A stretch of DNA of 50,454 nt, from positions 1 through 50,454 of the forward strand of contig CAUDNY010000010.1 of assembly GCA_958450865.1 (NCBI GenBank). The letters run 5' to 3'. This stretch comes from an uncultured Collinsella sp. Its GTDB lineage: Bacteria; Actinomycetota; Coriobacteriia; Coriobacteriales; Coriobacteriaceae. This document shows, one piece after another, positions 17,862 to 26,873 of the stretch. The notes beneath the pieces were generated by a model. The model ran no database searches, was not told where the DNA came from, and saw only the letters and a list, made by a program, of their open reading frames with translations. Each line of letters opens with the position of its first letter. Positions within the stretch are counted from its first letter, which is position 1. The position numbers and the translations under genes are program-made.

Positions 17862-20800
17862 ATGCTTGATCGCCGTTCGTTACTTGTTGCCGGAGCGTCC
17901 TCGCTAGCGAGCATCATGTTGCCTCGCGTGCCGGGAAGCGAAAATGCCTTCCTGCTGCCGTTCGCGCCCACCGCGGCCTATGCCGACGAAGAAGACCCCT
18001 TCAAGGTGCTCGTTCTCTCGCGCACCATGTTTGGTGTGGTCGTGGTCGACGTCGCCAACAAGAATACGCCCATCGCAGGTGCCCAGGTCACGCTCACATC
18101 GCGCTATGCCGTAGGCAAGCAGCTAACCGCCACGACCGATGACGAAGGCACGGCCATCTTTGAGGTCGCCCCTCTTTCGGAAGGCTACGTGGACGAGGCA
18201 ACGCTCCTTGACGCGTACGACTTTAACGGCGGCATCTCCATTAGCATGGCGGGCTACCGCGATGTCGAGATTCCCCTTGCGCGTATCCGGGGCGGCACCG
18301 CCATAACCGCGCCCACGCGTCCGCTTTCCGACGGCGAGCCGTACTTCCGCCAGCTCACATTCGACGAATGGGACATCCAGTACGCTGAAGCCACGTTCAT
18401 GGCATTGCCGAAGGACGACACGGCAAACGAGCAGCCCGATACGCACGCATTTACCGTGCAGGCTCATCTGCCGCAGGGCGGGCAGGCAACATTGCATATC
18501 AATAAAGTGATGCCCGCTGCGGGCAGCTCAACCGAAACCGTCACGCAGATTGGTCAGATCAAGGCCAGCGCATCGGGCGCGGATAATCTGGCGACGTTCA
18601 CACTCGAAGACAAGTTCCTCGATGCAGCGTCAAGCCTTCTGGAAGAAGGATGCAAGTTGCGCTTTGTCCTCGACTATCAGGGCAAAACCCACACGCTCTC
18701 CTCCCCTATGGCCGTTGTCACCGCGCCGGCCGCAAAGGCGGAATCGGGCTCGACCACCATCATTCCCACCACCATGGACCAAGAGATCACTCCGTTTGAT
18801 TTCCCCGCGGCGTTTCCCGGCATCGGCGGCAATAAGTTCACGTGCTGGATGCCCACATTTCCGATCCTCTTCGATTTCTCGTTTGCTGGATACGTGCTGT
18901 TTGGCGGAGGATACAAACCAGCCAGCTATATGAACGATTCGGGCAATCCGGATCCGGAGTACTGGAAGAAGTCGCCGCGTGAGTCGGGCGCCAAGCAGGC
19001 AAACCGCTACCTCGACGAAATGGAGGGGAAGTGGAATCAATATAAGAGTATGAGTGCCGGTTCGGGCACCGATCCAAGGAACACTAAGCTGCTTCGCCAC
19101 CACTGCACGCTGCTATTTACGATGGATATCGCCACGCAGCTGTACGGCTCGCTCGCCTACGATTGGGTGGGCAAAACCTGGGGTAACAACAACGACCCCG
19201 CATACGGCAATATTAAGGCCCTCTTCCAGGTAAGAACCGACCTCAATTGGACCGAGCAGTTTACCCTAGGACCGGTGCCCTTTTTCCTAAACGTCAACCC
19301 CTGGGTGCTGGCGAAGCTGGCGCTCGCCGTGGGTGCCCACACGCACGGCAGCGGCGCGGCGTTTTTTAAAAACATTTCGCTCGACTATTCAAACACGTCG
19401 GGCTCGTTCACCATCCAGATCGGGCTTGCCGTCACCTTTGGCGCCGGCGTTGCAGGCGTCGCCTCGTCTGCCGTGCGCGGCGCCGCATCCCTCACGCTGT
19501 TCATTGGGTACGAGAAGGCAGATGGACACCAGCTTCCGCGACTGCGCGTAGGTGCAGATGTCGATGTCGATGTGATACTCCAGTTCGTAATGTTCAAGTG
19601 GACCACCAAGGCTTGGTCGGGGTCGTGGCCCACACTCCTCGATTCGTGGAATATGTCGGTGAACAATGGCAACCAGTATGTGCTCCAGCGCTCTGAGCTC
19701 GCATTGGGCGGAGATGCGCCTTACACGCTGGATGCCTGTTTCGGCTCGGCCGGCAACGCCGAGGCGGGTGGTGTGCCGCAATTTATCGCATCGGCCACCA
19801 TCGTCACCAACGCCGAGCTGCTCGCACGCGCCGAGGTTAAGGCCACTGCAAGGAATGTCGCGCCTACCGTACGCGATTGGGACCGGTCGGTCACGCGCAT
19901 TGAGCTCGAGGCGGATGCAGAAAGCGACGACACGGGACAGGTCGAACATTTCGTCCACGCACTGATAGAGAACGACGAAAACGCCGCGCCGATGTATAAG
20001 TACACCTATATCGGGCAGGCGAGGGACGCCGCTGCGGACCCCAACGCCAATTCTGCTGGTGTATCGGAGGACGAGCGTGGCGGCATCAGGCCCTCGAGCG
20101 ACAACGTGCTGTTTGCTGGCGTGCTCAGCGAAGCCCACATGAAGCTGGCGATAATCGCCGGCGTGGAGTGCTTGTTCCGTATCGCCTCGGTGCGCTACGG
20201 CGACAATGGCCGCTCGCGCCTGGTGGTGCACACAAAGGCAAACGGCACGTGGTCCGCCCCCACGCCCGTGGACTTTCCCCTTGAGTTTGACGAGAACGAC
20301 GTGGAGCGCGACGACATATACGATTACGACTTCGACGTAGTGGAATATACGGACGGAAGAGGAAACCAAGACGCCTACGTGTTGCTGGTCTCGGGCGAGC
20401 GCCGCGACGGCGACAACACCCCTTTCGAAGCGGCGAGCACATCCGGCATACTGTCCGTTGTGCGCCTGCGCATAAGCAACGGCGGAGTTCGCGTGGTATC
20501 GCATACGTCATGGCGCAGCATCTCGCGCGGCCGCCTGCAAGAGGATGGCTACCATTGCCTGCAGTGCCCGCGCATCACGGTGGGCAAGACACTGGTCGAC
20601 GGGCGTCTGTCGGGTGCTTACCTCCACCGCCGCGGAACCACCGCAGAAAAGGCGCTCGGCAGCGAGGCCGAGGTTGCGCTGGAATGCTTTACCCTATGGT
20701 CGGATGATTTGGGCGACAGCCTGACGTTCCGCCAAGTTCTCCGCTTTCCGCAAGCACCGTCGAGTATCGAGCTGGGCGAGCCCGAAATTATCAACGGCAA

Positions 20801-22229
20801 AATGGTGGTGCCCGTTGCGTACGAGACCGCAGACGGTTGCGGCTGCGCATCGTATGCCGTGATCGGCCAGTCCATTGCGGGCTGGGGCGTTATGTCACCA
20901 GACGCCGCGGTGCCCCGTGCGGTGCCGTGGCCACAACATTCGGGCTTTTTGGCAACCGTCAACGAGCAACTGCAGCATATTACTTGGACGCGAGGCGCAT
21001 CGGCATTTGCAACGCAGCCTGTGGGTGCCGCAGGCTGTGGCCCGGCATCGTTTAGCGTAAGCAACAACGGCAGGTGCGTGCTCTATGTAGAGAACACCGA
21101 CGGCAAGGTGGGGCAAACCTACGACGAAGAAGGCAACCCGGTAGCAGTGATGGGCAAGCACTTCCGCATCTTCGCCAGCACCTTGGCAGGCGATCTTTTC
21201 ACGGAGCCGTTCGTGATGTGCGAGCTGGACCATCCCGTCGATCAGATAACGACATTTTTGACGTCGGGAGGCATACTCTCCGCGCTCGCCACGCACATTG
21301 TGAGCGCGGAGATGAGCGAGGCAGAGTTGCACGGCATCGAAGTGCCCTTGGTGGCGTGTGCCACTCCGACGGGCGCGGTCGCTACCTCGGGCGCGGTGGT
21401 GCCCGGAGCAGCAGGCGAATCCTTTATGGTCACGGTGCGAAACGACGGCAACACCCTGCTGACCGCCGGCACGATCGATCTGTACCGAGAGGGCTCCAGC
21501 CAGCCGTTCTCCAGCGCATCCATCGGATTCGGAGCGAACGCACGCATGGCTTCGATCTACGATCCAGAGCTTGCCGAGGACGCTTCGGCCAACGACATGG
21601 CACACGTGAAGTACGCGCTCGAGACGCTGGGCGCACGTTTTGCGACGCACCCGCTGGTTGCCGACAATGGAAACGCCGTGCTGGCACCAGGCTACACGGC
21701 ACAGTTCCGCATGAGCTTCGCCATCCCCGAGAGTTGGAGCGACGAAGTGGGCAAACGCGTAACGCTGTATGCGAAAGCGCGTGATCTGGTGGCGCTCGAT
21801 CCCGTAACGCTCGAGGAAATTCGACCGGGCGCAAACTCGGCGCTGGGTGCCGTACTGCACGAGCTTCATGTGCCCGACGCGGCATGCGAACGCTCAGAAG
21901 TTCAGGTCGGCGTCTGCGACAACGCGGATACGACAGGACTTCACGACGCCCCGATGACGGCGGCCGGCGATGGTGGCTCGAGTGGCGGCAGTATTGACGA
22001 GGGCGGAGGCTCCGGCGGAAGCAGCTCCGGCAGTGGCAAGGACCACGGCAATAACAAGCGCTCCGGAAAAGCGGGCGCGCTTGCGGGCACGGGCGATGTC
22101 AACGCTCCCCTTACGGCAGCCGCCGCAGCACTCGCAGCGGCAGGCGCCGGCCTCGTCGCCTACAGCGCCCGCCGCACAGCGCTCGAAAAAGACACCGCCG
22201 ATGAGGTCAATTCGGATGAGCCTCGCTAG
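17862..22229 (+). CDS. Very large exported cell-wall protein with sorting signal
   Basis: A 1455-aa protein. The N-terminus LDRRSLLVAG with a hydrophobic stretch and AYADE cleavage region resembles a twin-arginine signal. Residues about 50-110 look like a carboxypeptidase-regulatory or Ig-like beta domain (GAQVTLTSRY). The large middle has no family I recognise; it is rich in beta strands and aromatic residues. The end has a glycine/serine spacer, an LPxTG-like LAGTG motif, a hydrophobic helix and a basic SARR stop, so covalent wall attachment by a sortase is likely. GGGAG precedes the ATG at 17862. It lies behind a LuxR regulator. Confidence 0.82.
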   Translation: MLDRRSLLVAGASSLASIMLPRVPGSENAFLLPFAPTAAYADEEDPFKVLVLSRTMFGVVVVDVANKNTPIAGAQVTLTSRYAVGKQLTATTDDEGTAIFEVAPLSEGYVDEATLLDAYDFNGGISISMAGYRDVEIPLARIRGGTAITAPTRPLSDGEPYFRQLTFDEWDIQYAEATFMALPKDDTANEQPDTHAFTVQAHLPQGGQATLHINKVMPAAGSSTETVTQIGQIKASASGADNLATFTLEDKFLDAASSLLEEGCKLRFVLDYQGKTHTLSSPMAVVTAPAAKAESGSTTIIPTTMDQEITPFDFPAAFPGIGGNKFTCWMPTFPILFDFSFAGYVLFGGGYKPASYMNDSGNPDPEYWKKSPRESGAKQANRYLDEMEGKWNQYKSMSAGSGTDPRNTKLLRHHCTLLFTMDIATQLYGSLAYDWVGKTWGNNNDPAYGNIKALFQVRTDLNWTEQFTLGPVPFFLNVNPWVLAKLALAVGAHTHGSGAAFFKNISLDYSNTSGSFTIQIGLAVTFGAGVAGVASSAVRGAASLTLFIGYEKADGHQLPRLRVGADVDVDVILQFVMFKWTTKAWSGSWPTLLDSWNMSVNNGNQYVLQRSELALGGDAPYTLDACFGSAGNAEAGGVPQFIASATIVTNAELLARAEVKATARNVAPTVRDWDRSVTRIELEADAESDDTGQVEHFVHALIENDENAAPMYKYTYIGQARDAAADPNANSAGVSEDERGGIRPSSDNVLFAGVLSEAHMKLAIIAGVECLFRIASVRYGDNGRSRLVVHTKANGTWSAPTPVDFPLEFDENDVERDDIYDYDFDVVEYTDGRGNQDAYVLLVSGERRDGDNTPFEAASTSGILSVVRLRISNGGVRVVSHTSWRSISRGRLQEDGYHCLQCPRITVGKTLVDGRLSGAYLHRRGTTAEKALGSEAEVALECFTLWSDDLGDSLTFRQVLRFPQAPSSIELGEPEIINGKMVVPVAYETADGCGCASYAVIGQSIAGWGVMSPDAAVPRAVPWPQHSGFLATVNEQLQHITWTRGASAFATQPVGAAGCGPASFSVSNNGRCVLYVENTDGKVGQTYDEEGNPVAVMGKHFRIFASTLAGDLFTEPFVMCELDHPVDQITTFLTSGGILSALATHIVSAEMSEAELHGIEVPLVACATPTGAVATSGAVVPGAAGESFMVTVRNDGNTLLTAGTIDLYREGSSQPFSSASIGFGANARMASIYDPELAEDASANDMAHVKYALETLGARFATHPLVADNGNAVLAPGYTAQFRMSFAIPESWSDEVGKRVTLYAKARDLVALDPVTLEEIRPGANSALGAVLHELHVPDAACERSEVQVGVCDNADTTGLHDAPMTAAGDGGSSGGSIDEGGGSGGSSSGSGKDHGNNKRSGKAGALAGTGDVNAPLTAAAAALAAAGAGLVAYSARRTALEKDTADEVNSDEPR

Positions 22230-22280
22230 CTCCTAGTTACTTTTGTGAGAAACGCCGACTCGGCTCATCGAACATCAAAA

Positions 22281-22312
22281 TGGGCTGGTTCTGAATACCC
22301 AGAGCCAGCCCA
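22281..22312 (-). terminator. Rho-independent terminator of the XRE-DUF6773 unit
   Basis: Near-perfect 13-base arms TGGGCTGGTTCTG and CAGAGCCAGCCCA. On the minus strand the hairpin is followed by TTTTG, 8 bases after the stop of the DUF6773 gene. Confidence 0.75.
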
Positions 22313-22319
22313 TTGCGCA

Positions 22320-22904
22320 TTAAATGTCGTCTGAGGAGTCGAGTTCTGCCTCGAGCTTGGCACGGCGTCTTTTCGCCGTGAAAAACGTTGCGCACAGGAC
22401 AGCAAACGTGGCCGCGAAAATCGTCGCACCGCAGAACACGCCCGTGGCCAGGTTCGCCAACCAAAAGACGCTTTCGAGCGGTACGATCTGCGCCTCAGCG
22501 ATACAGCGCATTGCAGCAATAACAAGCGCGAACGCGGCGCCGCTAAGGCCGCTGACAAGCAGGAAATATCCAACAGGAAGATGCTCGGTTTGCCCAAAAC
22601 GATTGGTATCGACATAGCCCTTCCGCGTTTGCAGTCCTGCGCAAATCAACATCACGAGAACAAGCCACAAATACATGGCTGCCTCGAACGGCGTTGCAAA
22701 GCCATGCGGCATTTCACTGGCGTCGCTGTGAACCCACGCAACCTGTCGAGCTATAAACTGGTAGAAAAAGATCATCAACATGCCAAACGAAAGCAGCACG
22801 AAGCCAATCTTGTAGATCTTCGCGCTCTCAGCCTCCAGGCGTTCATCCTTTGGGCCGGCATATTCACGCCACTTTTGCACGATTTTCAGATCTTCATATT
22901 TCAT
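22320..22904 (-). CDS. DUF6773-like four-helix membrane protein
   Basis: A 194-aa protein with a polar start (VQKWREYAGPKDERLEAES), four membrane helices (about 30-55, 75-95, 112-132, 142-170) and a basic-acidic tail. The sequence and its pairing with a small XRE regulator match my recollection of the DUF6773 family; no enzymatic role is known. It follows the XRE gene by 9 bases and ends at a terminator at 22281-22312. Confidence 0.75.
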   Translation of the reverse strand: MKYEDLKIVQKWREYAGPKDERLEAESAKIYKIGFVLLSFGMLMIFFYQFIARQVAWVHSDASEMPHGFATPFEAAMYLWLVLVMLICAGLQTRKGYVDTNRFGQTEHLPVGYFLLVSGLSGAAFALVIAAMRCIAEAQIVPLESVFWLANLATGVFCGATIFAATFAVLCATFFTAKRRRAKLEAELDSSDDI

Positions 22905-22913
22905 AGTGAACTC

Positions 22914-23144
22914 CTAAAGAGTATTAGGGTCGGCGTCGGTTTTGTCTTCCCAAAACAAGTCGTTCAACGTAACGCGCAGCGCTTTGCAAATGGCCACGCA
23001 CAAGTTGAGCGTGGGATTGTAACCGCCCGCCTCGATAAGGCCGATGGTTTGGCGCGTAACGCCCACGGCTTGGGCTAAGTCAGCTTGCGAAAGGCCAGCC
23101 GCCGCGCGTGCCGCCTTCATGCGAAGGTTTTTCTTACCCGACAT
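22914..23144 (-). CDS. Small XRE-family DNA-binding regulator
   Basis: A 76-aa helix-turn-helix protein (GLSQADLAQAVGVTRQTIGLIE, then CKALRVTLNDLFWED), close to the YgzD/YozG type of compact XRE proteins. AAAGGAG stands 4 bases before the ATG at 23144. It is the first gene of a two-gene unit with the DUF6773-like membrane protein and probably controls that unit. The AT-rich region just upstream, rich in ATATCTG/CAGAAATAT-like words, is a likely operator. Confidence 0.88.
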   Translation of the reverse strand: MSGKKNLRMKAARAAAGLSQADLAQAVGVTRQTIGLIEAGGYNPTLNLCVAICKALRVTLNDLFWEDKTDADPNTL

Positions 23145-23323
23145 GGAGCTCCTTTCGTAAATGTGGACAGATATCCGTTGCAACATGACAGAAATATATT
23201 GCATTCGTCAGAAGATGTCAACTATATCTGTCATTATGGAAACCATGTTCGTCATTGCGCGCACGGTGCACCGCTGTACCCGAAACCGCGCGAGGCACTG
23301 GCCTTGCTCATCGAGCACCAAAA

Positions 23324-23355
23324 AGGGCTGGCCCCGATAACTCGGAGCCAGCCCT
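23324..23355 (-). terminator. Terminator after the lipoprotein gene
   Basis: Arms AGGGCTGGC and GCCAGCCCT are perfect complements. On the minus strand TTTTT follows the hairpin, 28 bases past the lipoprotein stop. Confidence 0.75.
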
Positions 23356-23382
23356 GAGTCGCCTGACATGAGAATCGCGGCG

Positions 23383-24399
23383 TTATTTGAGCTTTAGCGC
23401 CTCCATCATGGGCACGGCGGCGTCCCAATCGATCTTCCAGCCAATCGACACGCGGACGGTTTCACCCGTTGCGGGAGCCGTCGCAAACAGCGTATGGCCG
23501 TTGTCGGGACCGGTAAAGCGCAGCCACGTTATGCCGTTGTACTCGACCTGGTCGGTTGTTGTCTCTTTGTCTTCGTAGACCTGCTCCAGGCTTGCAACCT
23601 CTTCCTCCGGCGAGCGCGGGAAGATGCTGATGCTCAGGCGCCCTCCAGTCTCGTCGTGGAAGAAGTTTGCCTTTTCGTGCTCTTCGTTGGACGAATCCAG
23701 CGTATACCCATCGGCGGCCTCGATACTGTACGACGCGCAATCGATGCCGGTCATATTGGCCGCGTCACCAGAATCGGCCACACCGCCGGCAGCCTTGAAC
23801 TCCCTGGTCTCGCACCCCGTGGTGTCAAAGTGCATGGCTTCGTGATTCTTGGCGGGGGCGTAAGCGTCTACGAACTCGACAGTGATGGGCCCGTAGTACG
23901 CCGTCTTGGGCGCCCAGAAATATACGTACTCAACGGTCTCGCCCGGACCGATATCTGGCCTCTTGGAAAGATCGATGCCCTCGTGAAGCTCATCGGGAGC
24001 CTCGCTTGCAACGTAGTCGAGCACGGCCGCCTTGCCGGAAGTAAACAACGGGTCGCCTGCCTCAAGATCGCCCTGGGCAGCATGCACGTTAAAGGAACTG
24101 AATGTCCTGTTCTTTGTGTTGTTGTTGGTAATCTTGATGTGCAGGTAAAAGCCGTCCTGCTTCTTGGCATCACCGCGATAGAACGTACCGTGAGCCACCG
24201 ACTCATAGGTAATGCCTGCCACCTCGACCGTCTGCGACTCATAGGCCTTGGCCTTCTTGGACTTCTCCTGCACAGGTGCGCTCCCGCCCGAGCCACTCGG
24301 CGCATTACCGCCGCAGCCGGCAAGCGTACACGCCAACACAGCCGAAAGCGTCACGGTGGGAATTCCTAACAGCAGCTTCTTCGTCATGGGCTTCATCAT
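23383..24399 (-). CDS. Secreted lipoprotein of unknown function
   Basis: A 338-aa lipoprotein. The signal (residues 1-28) has basic residues, a hydrophobic core and lipobox LAGC. A glycine/serine linker follows, then a beta-rich domain (about 55-185) resembling DUF4352-like domains around KITNNNTKNRTFSSF, and a second domain with aromatic residues to the end. The ATG at 24399 has AAAGGAG 8 bases upstream; the long N-terminal extension of the open frame is dismissed. Substrate or role is unknown; it is a single gene ending in a good terminator. Confidence 0.8.
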   Translation of the reverse strand: MMKPMTKKLLLGIPTVTLSAVLACTLAGCGGNAPSGSGGSAPVQEKSKKAKAYESQTVEVAGITYESVAHGTFYRGDAKKQDGFYLHIKITNNNTKNRTFSSFNVHAAQGDLEAGDPLFTSGKAAVLDYVASEAPDELHEGIDLSKRPDIGPGETVEYVYFWAPKTAYYGPITVEFVDAYAPAKNHEAMHFDTTGCETREFKAAGGVADSGDAANMTGIDCASYSIEAADGYTLDSSNEEHEKANFFHDETGGRLSISIFPRSPEEEVASLEQVYEDKETTTDQVEYNGITWLRFTGPDNGHTLFATAPATGETVRVSIGWKIDWDAAVPMMEALKLK

Positions 24400-24747
24400 C
24401 CTCACCGCTCCTTTCGGCTTGTAGCTCATCCGTTGCCCGAGTCGCAAGTCGACTCCGCGGCATCGGCTTCCACTATGAGCGTATGACGAAACACGGCGGC
24501 GGCGAAGTGACCCACGGCCCAAATAACAACCCGCCAGCGTTCCTTATGGGCCAAAGGGACTCGCACACGCACGCCCGTGGCCCATAAAACGAGACGCTTG
24601 TCCCAATGTTCGATTCGATCCATCCGCAAACAAGGTAGGGCGCCTCCAGCCGCCTTCAAACTTACTCGGGCAGAATCAACTCGGTCTTGTCCGAGTAAAC
24701 GCCGTCCCATCGAACTCCGAACGGTTGTTCGATGGATTTCGTGTTGG
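24400..24747. other. Intergenic region without a recognised gene
   Basis: Holds three inverted repeats: TTATGGGCC/GGCCCATAA (about 24543-24590), TTACTCGG/CCGAGTAA (24662-24697) and CCATCGAAC/GTTCGATGG (24707-24735). The last two lie directly upstream of the topoisomerase promoter and could be control sites. No coding gene or tRNA was found. Confidence 0.5.
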
Positions 24748-24776
24748 TTGGAATCGCCTATGGGCTGGGCTATGCT
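24748..24776 (+). promoter_or_regulatory. Predicted promoter of the topoisomerase genes
   Basis: TTGGAA (24748-24753), a 17-base spacer and TATGCT (24771-24776) form a plausible sigma-70 promoter 55 bases before the parE-like start. Confidence 0.5.
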
Positions 24777-24830
24777 ACCTTGACTATCTATATGACTTAA
24801 ACGCAGCAAAGGAGCACCGAGAGAGCGAGT

Positions 24831-26828
24831 ATGGCAAAAAACACCGCAAACTATGGTAACGACAGTATCCGCCAGCTCAAGGACGAGGAGCGCGTACGCC
24901 TGCGCCCCGCCGTCATCTTTGGCTCGGACGGACTCGACGGTTGCGCGCATGCCGCCTTCGAGATCCTGTCCAACGCCGTTGACGAGGCACGTCAGGGCTA
25001 CGGCAAGCTCATCACCCTTACCGCCTTTCGCGATGGCTCCATTCAGGTAGAGGACAACGGCCGCGGCTGCCCGCTCGACTGGAACCCTTCCGAGAAGCGC
25101 TTTAACTGGGAACTCGTCTTTTGCGAGCTCTACGCCGGCGGCAAGTACAACAATAACCAGGGCGGCGACTACGACTTCTCGCTCGGCACCAACGGCCTGG
25201 GTTCGTGCGCAACCCAGTACGCCTCCGAGTACATGGACGTCACGGTTTGGCGTGACGGCAACAAGTACTCCCTGCACTTTAAAAAGGGCAAGGTCGTCGG
25301 CGCCAAAAAGAAGGCACTCGAGATTGAGCCCAGCGCCGAGGACCGTACCGGCACCACCATCAAGTGGCGCCCCGATCTTGAGGTCTTTACCTCAATCAGC
25401 ATCCCCCACGAGTGGTATCGCGAGACCATGCGCCGCCAGGCCGTGGTCAACGCCAACGTGACCTTCCGCCTGCGCATCGAGGGCGACGACGGCGAGTTCT
25501 CCGAAGAGGACTTCTGCTATCCCAAGGGCATCGAGGACTACGTGCTCGAGAAGGTCGGTACCGACTACCTTACCGAGCCCTTCTTTATCGAGGCCGACCG
25601 TCGCGGTCGCGACCGCGAGGACCTGCCCGACTACAACGTAAAGATCACCGCGTGCATGTGCTTCTCGCGCACTTTCATGATGCAGGAGTACTACCACAAC
25701 TCATCGTGGCTCGAGAACGGCGGCTCACCCGAGAAGGCCGCCCGTAGCGCTCTGACCAGCGCCATCGATGCCTACATTAAGCAACAGGGCAAATACAACA
25801 AAAACGAGAGCGGCATTAAGTGGCAAGACGTCCAGGACTGTCTGGTGCTGGTGACCAACTGCTTCTCCACTCAGACGTCCTACGAAAACCAGACCAAGAA
25901 AGCCATCAACAACCGCTTTATCCAGCAGGCCATGACGGCATTCTTTAAGGAGCGTCTCTCGACCTACTTGATCGAGAACAAAGACGCCGCCAACAAGATC
26001 ATGGAGCAGGTGCTCATCAACAAGCGCTCGCGCGAGAATGCCGAGAAGACGCGCCAGAGTATCAAGACCAACCTGCAGCAGAAGACCGACATGGCCAACC
26101 GCGTGCAGAAGTTCATCGATTGCCGCTCCAAGGACAAGAGCCGCCGCGAGATCTACATCGTAGAGGGTGACTCGGCAGCAGGCGCCATCCGCACGTCGCG
26201 CGATGCCGAGTTCCAGGGCGTTATGCCCGTCCGCGGTAAGATCCTCAACTGCCTGAAGGAGGACTATCCGCGCATCTTTAAGTCCGACATCATCATGGAC
26301 CTCATGCGCGTGCTGGGCTGCGGCGTGGAGATCAAAGACAAGCGCATCAAGAACCTCGGCGCCTTTGACCTGGACAACCTCAACTGGAACAAGGTCATCA
26401 TCTGTACGGACGCCGACGTCGACGGTTATCACATCCGCACGCTCGTGCTCACCATGCTCTATCGCCTGGTGCCCACGCTTATCGACGAAGGTTACGTGTA
26501 TATCGCCGAGTCGCCGCTCTACGAGATCAACTGCAAAGAAAAGACCTACTTTGCCTACACCGAGCTCGAGAAGAACGGCATCCTCAAAGAAATCGGCGAC
26601 CAGAAGTGCTCCATCAACCGCTCCAAGGGTCTTGGTGAGAACGATCCGGACATGATGTGGCTCACCACCATGAACCCCGAGACGCGCCGCCTGATCAAGG
26701 TGGAGCCCGAAGACGTCACCAAGATGGAAACCATGTTCAACCTGTTGCTGGGCAACGACGAGGCGGGCCGTAAGCGCCACATCTCCGAGCACGGCAAGGA
26801 ATACCTGGACCAGCTGGACCTGCAATAG
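24831..26828 (+). CDS. parE: Type IIA topoisomerase subunit B (ParE-like)
   Basis: A 665-aa ATPase subunit. The GHKL ATP-binding site is seen as EILSNAVDEA, VEDNGRGCP and SLGTNGLGS; the TOPRIM domain begins at EGDSAAGAI (about residue 444) with metal-binding DADVDG further on, and PVRGKILN follows the first motif. It works with the next gene product to pass DNA duplexes through a double-strand break. The TOPRIM motif has AAG where most GyrB/ParE proteins have AGG, a sign of a divergent branch. The gene is 45 bases before its partner. A parE/gyrB-like paralogue name is inferred; a true gyrB would be expected elsewhere. Confidence 0.85.
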   Translation: MAKNTANYGNDSIRQLKDEERVRLRPAVIFGSDGLDGCAHAAFEILSNAVDEARQGYGKLITLTAFRDGSIQVEDNGRGCPLDWNPSEKRFNWELVFCELYAGGKYNNNQGGDYDFSLGTNGLGSCATQYASEYMDVTVWRDGNKYSLHFKKGKVVGAKKKALEIEPSAEDRTGTTIKWRPDLEVFTSISIPHEWYRETMRRQAVVNANVTFRLRIEGDDGEFSEEDFCYPKGIEDYVLEKVGTDYLTEPFFIEADRRGRDREDLPDYNVKITACMCFSRTFMMQEYYHNSSWLENGGSPEKAARSALTSAIDAYIKQQGKYNKNESGIKWQDVQDCLVLVTNCFSTQTSYENQTKKAINNRFIQQAMTAFFKERLSTYLIENKDAANKIMEQVLINKRSRENAEKTRQSIKTNLQQKTDMANRVQKFIDCRSKDKSRREIYIVEGDSAAGAIRTSRDAEFQGVMPVRGKILNCLKEDYPRIFKSDIIMDLMRVLGCGVEIKDKRIKNLGAFDLDNLNWNKVIICTDADVDGYHIRTLVLTMLYRLVPTLIDEGYVYIAESPLYEINCKEKTYFAYTELEKNGILKEIGDQKCSINRSKGLGENDPDMMWLTTMNPETRRLIKVEPEDVTKMETMFNLLLGNDEAGRKRHISEHGKEYLDQLDLQ

Positions 26829-26873
26829 CAGCAAGTCGATAACGACGGCCCATAAGAAGTTCAAGAGGAAATC

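Noticed and set aside
19389..21885. Minus-strand and alternative-frame open stretches within the large surface protein gene
   Set aside because: The plus-strand frame has a signal, sorting end and good start; the others have no recognisable features.
24540..24650. tRNA-like words (TTCGATTC, TGCGAGTCCC) near inverted repeats
   Set aside because: No cloverleaf with acceptor, D and anticodon arms could be drawn on either strand.
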